Shown piece by piece: positions 1-4,268 of a stretch of DNA of 11,186 nt (the stretch's first letter is position 1; every line of letters begins with the position of its first letter). The notes beneath the pieces were generated by a model, which had not been told where the DNA came from, ran no database searches, and worked only from the letters and a program-made list of their open reading frames with translations. Where the stretch lies: NCBI GenBank assembly GCA_035720945.1, contig DASTNK010000045.1, positions 1-11,186 of the forward strand, written 5' to 3'. Made by a program: the position numbers and the translations under genes. Origin of the DNA: SCQX01 sp035720945 (GTDB lineage: Bacteria > Pseudomonadota > Gammaproteobacteria > Burkholderiales > Burkholderiaceae_B).

Positions 1-375
1 ATCGAGGAAGGTCCGGACTCCACAGAGCGCGATAGCGGCTAACGGCCGTCCGGCGTTGTGGCGCATTGCGTCGCCACCAAGCCGAGGAACAGGGCCACAG
101 AGACGAGTCTGCGGCGCGGGCGTGCGACAGCACGCACAGGCACGGCGACTTCCGTGTCGCATGTCTTCTCACGAAGACATGGCGTTGCAGGGTGAAACGC
201 GGCAACCTCTATCGGGAGCAACACCAAATAGGCATGCGTGGGCGCTTGCGCCCGGAGAGCGGCTCGCTCGAGCATGCGGGTAGGTGGCTAGAGCACGGTC
301 GCAAGGCCGCGCCCAGAGGAATGATTGCCCGCCGGGCTCGCCCGGCGTACAGAATCCGGCCTACAGGCCCGCCTC
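1..375 (+). ncRNA. rnpB: RNase P RNA (type A), 5' end missing
   Basis: This is the catalytic RNA of RNase P, which cuts the 5' leader from precursor tRNAs. The window opens inside it, just before the conserved block GAGGAAGGTCCGGACTCC (4-21). Other recognisable blocks are the ACAGAGA segment near 97-103, GGAGCAACACCAAATAGG (215-232), GCGGGTAGG (277-285) and ACAGAATCCGGCC (349-361). Helix P4 can be drawn: AGGUCCGGA (9-17, with the characteristic bulged U at 12) pairs with UCCGGCCU (355-362). Relative to the E. coli P4 I recall, two pairs differ but stay paired, which supports a real RNA. Perfect local hairpins lie at 161-180 (8 bp) and 331-346 (6 bp, probably P19). The 5' strands of P1 to P3 lie upstream of the window. 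The 3' end is an estimate: a five-U run at 377-381 follows the expected P1 3' strand. Protein-like ORFs inside this region are chance. Confidence 0.95.
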
Positions 376-639
376 ATTTTTCCAGGCTGACAGAACGCCA
401 TGATCGCTCTCCGCGACCATGGCGCGTGGTCGAGCTTATCGAGAGCGTTGACGGCGTCGTTTCGTCGCCGGACAACCGCTGATACGCCCGTTTGCAATTC
501 TTTTGATCCTGATGTTTCTCTTGCAGATGGCCGGCCAATTTCTTGATTTACCTCGCTATTTTATTTTCACACTCTCCGGAAACAGGCAACTTCCCGGTTC
601 TAAGTGCTTGTTGTGATTGGAAAAAACACACTTTTGCGC
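376..639. other. rnpB-mraZ intergenic region
   Basis: No convincing gene is seen here. The first part (to about 480) is GC-rich and holds a long inverted repeat (396-424) and a smaller one (452-470). The second part (about 490-639) is clearly AT-rich, with A and T runs up to the -35 element, as expected of a promoter upstream region; the A-rich stretch at 619-635 could act as an UP element. One 34-codon ORF (512-616) has a hydrophobic stretch but no Shine-Dalgarno and is not annotated as a gene. No intrinsic terminator of the usual hairpin plus U-tract form is visible apart from the U-run at the end of rnpB. Confidence 0.7.
396..424. repeat. Inverted repeat / stem-loop after rnpB
   Basis: The arms CGCCATGATCGC (396-407) and GCGACCATGGCG (413-424) form a 12-position stem with one A-C mismatch (403/417) and a 5-nt loop. 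No U-tract follows on either strand, so it is not a textbook intrinsic terminator. It could be a barrier that stabilises the rnpB 3' end, a processing site or a protein-binding palindrome. Function is unknown. Confidence 0.6.
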
Positions 640-668
640 TTGACCTTGCCAGACCATTCCCGTAGAGT
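640..668 (+). promoter_or_regulatory. Sigma70-type promoter for the mra/dcw cluster (Pmra)
   Basis: The -35 element TTGACC (640-645, 5 of 6 matches to consensus) is separated by 17 bp from the -10 element TAGAGT (663-668, 4 of 6 matches). The start of transcription is expected near 674-676, giving a 5' leader of roughly 35 nt before the mraZ GTG. The upstream DNA is AT-rich. The -10 element overlaps the first MraZ repeat, which fits repression by MraZ. Confidence 0.75.
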
Positions 669-706
669 GGGGAAAAGTAGGATTTTGTGCAATAAAGTGG
701 GGTAAT
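667..706 (+). promoter_or_regulatory. MraZ operator: four 10-bp direct repeats
   Basis: Four contiguous 10-mers lie in exact register: GTGGGGAAAA (667-676), GTAGGATTTT (677-686), GTGCAATAAA (687-696) and GTGGGGTAAT (697-706). MraZ of E. coli is known to bind TGGGN direct repeats spaced by 5 nt, a 10-bp period, just downstream of its promoter; these repeats have the same core, period and location. Repeats 1 and 4 are the best matches, repeat 3 is degenerate. The GGGG of repeat 4 (699-702) also lies 8 nt before the mraZ start codon and probably serves as its Shine-Dalgarno. Confidence 0.85.
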
Positions 707-710
707 CGCA

Positions 711-1139
711 GTGTTCCAGGGCAGTAGTGCACTCACGTTGGATGCCAAGGGGCGGATCTCGATTCCGACCCGGCACCGTGACGCGCTCGTCGCCCAGGTG
801 GAAGGCCAGCTCACGCTGACCCGTCACCCCGACGGATGCCTGCTTCTCTACCCCCGGTCAGTCTGGGAAATAAAGCGCGAGCAGATCGTCGCGTTCCCGG
901 CGTCGGCTCGGCCGTTGCAGCGTCTGCTGCTTGGCAGCGCCCAGGACGTGGAGTTGGACGGCTCCGGCCGCATCCTGATCTCGCCCGAGTTGCGCACCGC
1001 CGTCGGCATGACGCGTGAAGTCATGCTTCTGGGAATGGGAAGTCATTTCGAGCTGTGGGACGCGACGGAGTGGTCGCGCCGCGAAGCCGAAGACTTGGCG
1101 AAAGGCATGCCCCAAGCGCTGGATCAATTTTCATTCTGA
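711..1139 (+). CDS. mraZ: Transcriptional regulator MraZ
   Basis: MraZ is the DNA-binding autorepressor of the division and cell wall cluster. The protein has 142 residues, close to the usual 140-152, with the two tandem AbrB-like (SpoVT/MraZ) domains each marked by its DxxGR signature: DAKGR at residues 11-15 and DGSGR at 83-87. The start is the GTG at 711, because the encoded MFQGSSALTLDAKGR aligns with the family N-terminus and a GGGG ribosome site sits 8 nt upstream. That site is also the last MraZ operator repeat, so transcription and translation signals overlap. The family assembles into ring-shaped oligomers that contact the tandem repeats. It is the first gene of the unit and lies 8 nt before rsmH. 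Nothing in the sequence looks broken. Confidence 0.97.
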   Translation: MFQGSSALTLDAKGRISIPTRHRDALVAQVEGQLTLTRHPDGCLLLYPRSVWEIKREQIVAFPASARPLQRLLLGSAQDVELDGSGRILISPELRTAVGMTREVMLLGMGSHFELWDATEWSRREAEDLAKGMPQALDQFSF

Positions 1140-1147
1140 CGGGAACT

Positions 1148-2221
1148 ATGGAGTTTGTGCACCGATCCGTACTGCTGGAGCCTACGGTCAACGCCCTGCT
1201 TGATCCGGCTTTTGGCTTGCGGTCGACGCGTAAACGCTCCGATCGGTCCGCGGCCGACTCTCCCCCTGATCGTTCACACGGGATCTTCGTCGATGGCACA
1301 TTCGGTCGAGGTGGACACAGCCGGTTGTTGTTGTCGAGGCTGTCGGACGATGCGCGTCTCGTGGTGTTCGACAAGGATCCCGTGGCCATCGAGTCGGCCC
1401 GGGCGTTGGAGCGGGCCGATTCCAGAGTCCATGTGGTGCATGGGGGATTCGCCTCCATGGTCGAGGCGCTGACCGGACTGGGTATCGATCGGATCGATGG
1501 CGTCATGCTCGATCTCGGTATCTCATCGCCGCAGGTCGACGACGCGCAGCGGGGATTTTCGTTCATGCGGGAAGGCCCGCTGGACATGCGGATGGACACC
1601 AGCAGCGGTCTGACGGCCGCGCAGTGGCTGGCCGAGGCAGATGTAGAGGAAATACAGGAGGTCATAGAAAATTATGGCGAAGAACGGTTTGCTTTCCAGA
1701 TTGCAAAGGCGGTTGTTGACCGCCGCCAATCCCGCCCGCTGCGCACAACGCTCGACCTCGCCGAGCTCGTCGCCAGTGTCGTCCGCACGCGCGAAAAGGG
1801 TCAACACCCGGCCACCCGCACCTTTCAGGCTTTACGGATTCACCTCAATCAGGAACTCGAGGAACTCGCGCTCGCCCTCAAGGCAATTCTGAAACTGCTG
1901 GCTTGCGGGGGGCGCCTGGCCGTGATCAGTTTTCATTCTCTCGAAGACCGGATGGTGAAACAGTGCATCGCCGCTGCGGCGCGCCCCGCGGCGGCACAGG
2001 CGCGCCTGCCCATTCCCGAGAAAGACCTGCCTCCCCCCATCTTGATTTCCCTTGGCAAGGTGATGCCCGACGAGCAAGAGGTCCGTGACAACGCGCGTGC
2101 GCGGTCGGCCGTGTTGCGGGTCGCGCAGCGCACCGACGCGCCACTGCCGGCCGATGCGGGGGAATCTTTCGTCGCGCGTCCCGCTCTGCGCCGCAGGGCG
2201 GCGCAGCGGAGGCGCCGATAA
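1148..2221 (+). CDS. rsmH: 16S rRNA (cytosine1402-N4)-methyltransferase RsmH
   Basis: RsmH (formerly MraW) uses S-adenosylmethionine to methylate N4 of C1402 in 16S rRNA near the ribosomal P site. The 357-residue product shows the SAM-binding loop DGTFGRGGHS (residues 49-58), DKDP (75-78), LDLGISSPQVD (121-131), the GFSFMREGPLDMRMD block (136-150), TRTFQALRIHLNQELEEL (223-240) and SFHSLEDR (261-268). The ATG at 1148 is chosen because MEFVHRSVLL matches the family start; an in-frame start at 1055 would lie inside mraZ. It is longer than the E. coli enzyme (313), partly through about 22 extra polar residues at 19-44, and it ends in an arginine-rich tail. Its spacer to the GGGA upstream is only 3 nt, so initiation may lean on ribosomes ending mraZ 8 nt earlier. 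The stop overlaps the ftsL start in TAATG. Confidence 0.97.
   Translation: MEFVHRSVLLEPTVNALLDPAFGLRSTRKRSDRSAADSPPDRSHGIFVDGTFGRGGHSRLLLSRLSDDARLVVFDKDPVAIESARALERADSRVHVVHGGFASMVEALTGLGIDRIDGVMLDLGISSPQVDDAQRGFSFMREGPLDMRMDTSSGLTAAQWLAEADVEEIQEVIENYGEERFAFQIAKAVVDRRQSRPLRTTLDLAELVASVVRTREKGQHPATRTFQALRIHLNQELEELALALKAILKLLACGGRLAVISFHSLEDRMVKQCIAAAARPAAAQARLPIPEKDLPPPILISLGKVMPDEQEVRDNARARSAVLRVAQRTDAPLPADAGESFVARPALRRRAAQRRRR
2186..2212 (+). promoter_or_regulatory. Hairpin next to the ftsL ribosome-binding site
   Basis: CTGCGCCGC (2186-2194), loop AGG, and GCGGCGCAG (2198-2206) make a perfect 9-bp GC-rich stem. One nucleotide later comes GGAGG (2208-2212), the Shine-Dalgarno of ftsL, 8 nt before its ATG. 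A ribosome finishing rsmH would melt the stem, so this could couple ftsL translation to rsmH. The structure is seen directly; the regulatory role is inferred. Confidence 0.55.
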
Positions 2222-2526
2222 TGGGGCGCTTGTGCATCCTGTTCGCGGTTTTGCTGATGACGTCGGCCATGTCGCTCGTGACGGCGCGGTTCAAGTCGCG
2301 TGAGTTGTTCGTGGTGCTGGATCGTCTTTCGACGCAGGCGCATGCGCTCGACAATGACTGGCGCCGGCTCCAGCTTGCCCGCGCCGAGCTGGCGCGAAAC
2401 GCGCGGATCGACAGCATCGCGCGCACCGATCTGGGCATGGTGTCCGCGCCGCCCGACAAGACCATCTATATTGATGGCGGGTCGCCAGTGGTGACCGCCG
2501 CCGAGCAAGCCGGAGGGCAGCCATGA
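2221..2526 (+). CDS. ftsL: Cell division protein FtsL
   Basis: FtsL is a bitopic inner-membrane divisome protein that pairs with FtsB and FtsQ and activates the FtsW-FtsI synthase. The 101-residue protein has one membrane segment at about residues 4-20 (LCILFAVLLMTSAMSLV), then a periplasmic helical region (about 28-62) rich in leucine, arginine and glutamine with heptad-like spacing, then the short RTDLGMVSAPPDKTIYI segment typical of FtsL C-termini. Identification also rests on position between rsmH and ftsI, because the family is poorly conserved. Only three residues precede the membrane segment, so the cytoplasmic tail of the E. coli protein (about 35 residues by recall) is absent. The start is supported by GGAGG 8 nt upstream and by TAATG coupling with rsmH. 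It overlaps ftsI by 4 nt. Confidence 0.92.
   Translation: MGRLCILFAVLLMTSAMSLVTARFKSRELFVVLDRLSTQAHALDNDWRRLQLARAELARNARIDSIARTDLGMVSAPPDKTIYIDGGSPVVTAAEQAGGQP
2512..2517 (+). promoter_or_regulatory. Shine-Dalgarno of ftsI
   Basis: GGAGGG lies 5 nt before the ATG at 2523, inside the last codons of ftsL. It fixes the ftsI start and suggests independent loading of ribosomes as well as ATGA coupling. Confidence 0.8.
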
Positions 2527-4268
2527 AGCGCGTCCGGTTCCACGACAGCCCCGTGCTGAACGTCCAGATTCCGTTGTGGCGATCCCGTCTGGTGCTGATT
2601 CTGATCATGCTGGGGTTCCTGGCCTTGAGCGCCAAGGCGCTGTACCTGCAAGGCATCTCCACCCAGTTCCTGCAACAGCAGGGTGAACGTCGGTTCGAGC
2701 GCACGCTGGTGTTGCCCGCGACGCGCGGCAAGATCTTCGACCGCAGCGGCAATGTGGTGCTTGCCACCAGCGTGCCGGCCAAAGCTATATGGGCCATCCC
2801 TGATGACGCCAAAGACGCGACTCCCGAACAGATCGCGCAGCTGGGGAAGCTGCTGGGCATGTCCGCCGCCGATATTCAGAGCCGCATCGCGTCGGATGAC
2901 GACAAGAATTTCGTGTACCTGAAACGTCAGGTGCCCGTCAGCATCGGCGAGCAGATCACGCAACTGAAAGTCCCCGGCATCCACGAGCTGGCCGAGACGC
3001 GCCGGGTGTATCCCGAAGGCGACATCGCCGCCCATGTGCTCGGGTTCACGAATATCGAGGGCAAGGGGCTGGAGGGGGTTGAACTGGCTTACAATTCCGA
3101 ACTCGAGGGACAGTCCGGGTCGCGTCGGGTCATTCGGGATCGTCTAGGGCGCATCGTCGAGGACGTGCGGGCGGTTGTGCCGCCTGTGAACGGCCAGGAC
3201 TTGAATCTCTCGATCGATGCCGGAATTCAGTTCGATACCTACACTGCGCTCAAGCAGGCCATGGAAGACCATAAAGCCAAGTCCGCGGCGGCCGTCGTGA
3301 TCGACGTCCAGACCGGTGAGATCCTGGCCATGGTCAGTCTGCCGTCGTACGATCCGAATGATGTTGAAGCCCGTAAAGGCCCGGCCTTGCGCAACCGGGC
3401 CGTGGTCGACACGTTCGAGCCAGGCTCCATCATGAAGCCATTCACAGCCGCCCTCGCCCTTGACCTGGGGCGGATCACGACAAAAACCATCTTCCATACC
3501 GGCAACGGCGTGTATCGTTATCAGGGCGCGACCATACACGACGTCGAAGCCGGCGGCAACGGCGACCTGAATGTGGCTGGCGTTTTGCGTCTATCCAGCA
3601 ATATCGGCATGACCATGATTTCCGAGCTGCTGACGTCGAAGGAAATGTGGACCAAGTTCGCGCAGTTGGGTATAGGCAGGGCGCCGCGATTGCACTTCCC
3701 GGGCGTCGCGCCCGGCCGCCTTCGTCCCTGGAAGCGGTGGCGGCCCATAGAGCGGGCGACCATGGCCTATGGCTATGGTCTTTCGGTGTCTCTGTTGCAG
3801 ATCGCGCATGCCTATACGGCATTTGCCCGCAATGGCGATATGGTGTCATTGACTTTGCTCAAGCGGCATGGCGCGCCCACCACCGTGCAGGAATACTCGC
3901 CACGGGTGGCTGGCCTGATCCGTGCCATGCTCGAGGCGGCTGCGGGCCCGGATGGCGCCAAGCGGGCGCAAGTGCAAGGCTACCGCGTCGCGGGCAAGAC
4001 CGGCACCGCGCGACAGATCGTCGACGGCAGGTATAGTAAGTCGTTGTACCGTGGTTCCTTTGTCGGATTCGCCCCTGTTTCGCACCCTCGCATCGTCGTC
4101 GGTGTCACCGTGGATCAACCTACGGTCAACGGATATTACGGGGCCCAGGTGGCCGCACCAGCCTTCTCGCGCATCGTGACGAGTTGCCTGCGTCGCATGG
4201 GTGTCCAGCCGGATGCGCCCATGGATTCCTTGGTGGCTCTTGGGCCCGACAAGAAGGTGTCGCGATGA
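2523..4268 (+). CDS. ftsI: Septal peptidoglycan transpeptidase FtsI (PBP3)
   Basis: FtsI is the class B penicillin-binding protein that cross-links septal peptidoglycan; it works in the inner membrane with FtsW and faces the periplasm. The 581-residue product (E. coli 588) has a short cytoplasmic tail, one membrane anchor at about residues 22-42, the RGKIFDRSG motif (68-76) of the pedestal domain, and a transpeptidase domain from about 250. Its three active-site motifs are intact: SIMK (302-305, nucleophile Ser302), SSN (358-360) and KTG (492-494). The conserved YGYGLSVSLLQIAHAY segment (416-431) is also present. The start at 2523 has a strong GGAGGG site and overlaps the ftsL stop (ATGA). 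The C-terminal tail after about residue 560 is short and polar. It overlaps the next gene by 4 nt. As a beta-lactam target its motifs look ordinary. Confidence 0.97.
   Translation: MKRVRFHDSPVLNVQIPLWRSRLVLILIMLGFLALSAKALYLQGISTQFLQQQGERRFERTLVLPATRGKIFDRSGNVVLATSVPAKAIWAIPDDAKDATPEQIAQLGKLLGMSAADIQSRIASDDDKNFVYLKRQVPVSIGEQITQLKVPGIHELAETRRVYPEGDIAAHVLGFTNIEGKGLEGVELAYNSELEGQSGSRRVIRDRLGRIVEDVRAVVPPVNGQDLNLSIDAGIQFDTYTALKQAMEDHKAKSAAAVVIDVQTGEILAMVSLPSYDPNDVEARKGPALRNRAVVDTFEPGSIMKPFTAALALDLGRITTKTIFHTGNGVYRYQGATIHDVEAGGNGDLNVAGVLRLSSNIGMTMISELLTSKEMWTKFAQLGIGRAPRLHFPGVAPGRLRPWKRWRPIERATMAYGYGLSVSLLQIAHAYTAFARNGDMVSLTLLKRHGAPTTVQEYSPRVAGLIRAMLEAAAGPDGAKRAQVQGYRVAGKTGTARQIVDGRYSKSLYRGSFVGFAPVSHPRIVVGVTVDQPTVNGYYGAQVAAPAFSRIVTSCLRRMGVQPDAPMDSLVALGPDKKVSR

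Noticed and set aside
66..482. Open reading frame of 138 codons across the rnpB region
   Set aside because: It lies over conserved RNase P RNA blocks and pairings (P4, P15, 161-180 hairpin), has no ribosome site and encodes a low-complexity arginine-rich sequence.
612..630. TGTG...CACA half-palindrome resembling a CRP-type site
   Set aside because: Only the outer four bases match, the spacing and inner bases do not fit the TGTGA-N6-TCACA pattern, and it lies in an A-rich tract.
1055..1147. Upstream start for rsmH inside mraZ
   Set aside because: The added 31 residues are an out-of-frame reading of mraZ, while MEFVHRSVLL at 1148 matches the family N-terminus.
2476..2499. Stem GGCGGGTC/GACCGCC near the end of ftsL
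   Set aside because: It needs a bulge, lies wholly in coding sequence, and does not cover the ftsI ribosome site; likely chance in GC-rich DNA.
4184..4264. Upstream start for murEF inside ftsI
   Set aside because: The extra 27 residues are an out-of-frame reading of the ftsI end. The ATG at 4265 has AAGGTG 5 nt upstream and the usual ATGA overlap.
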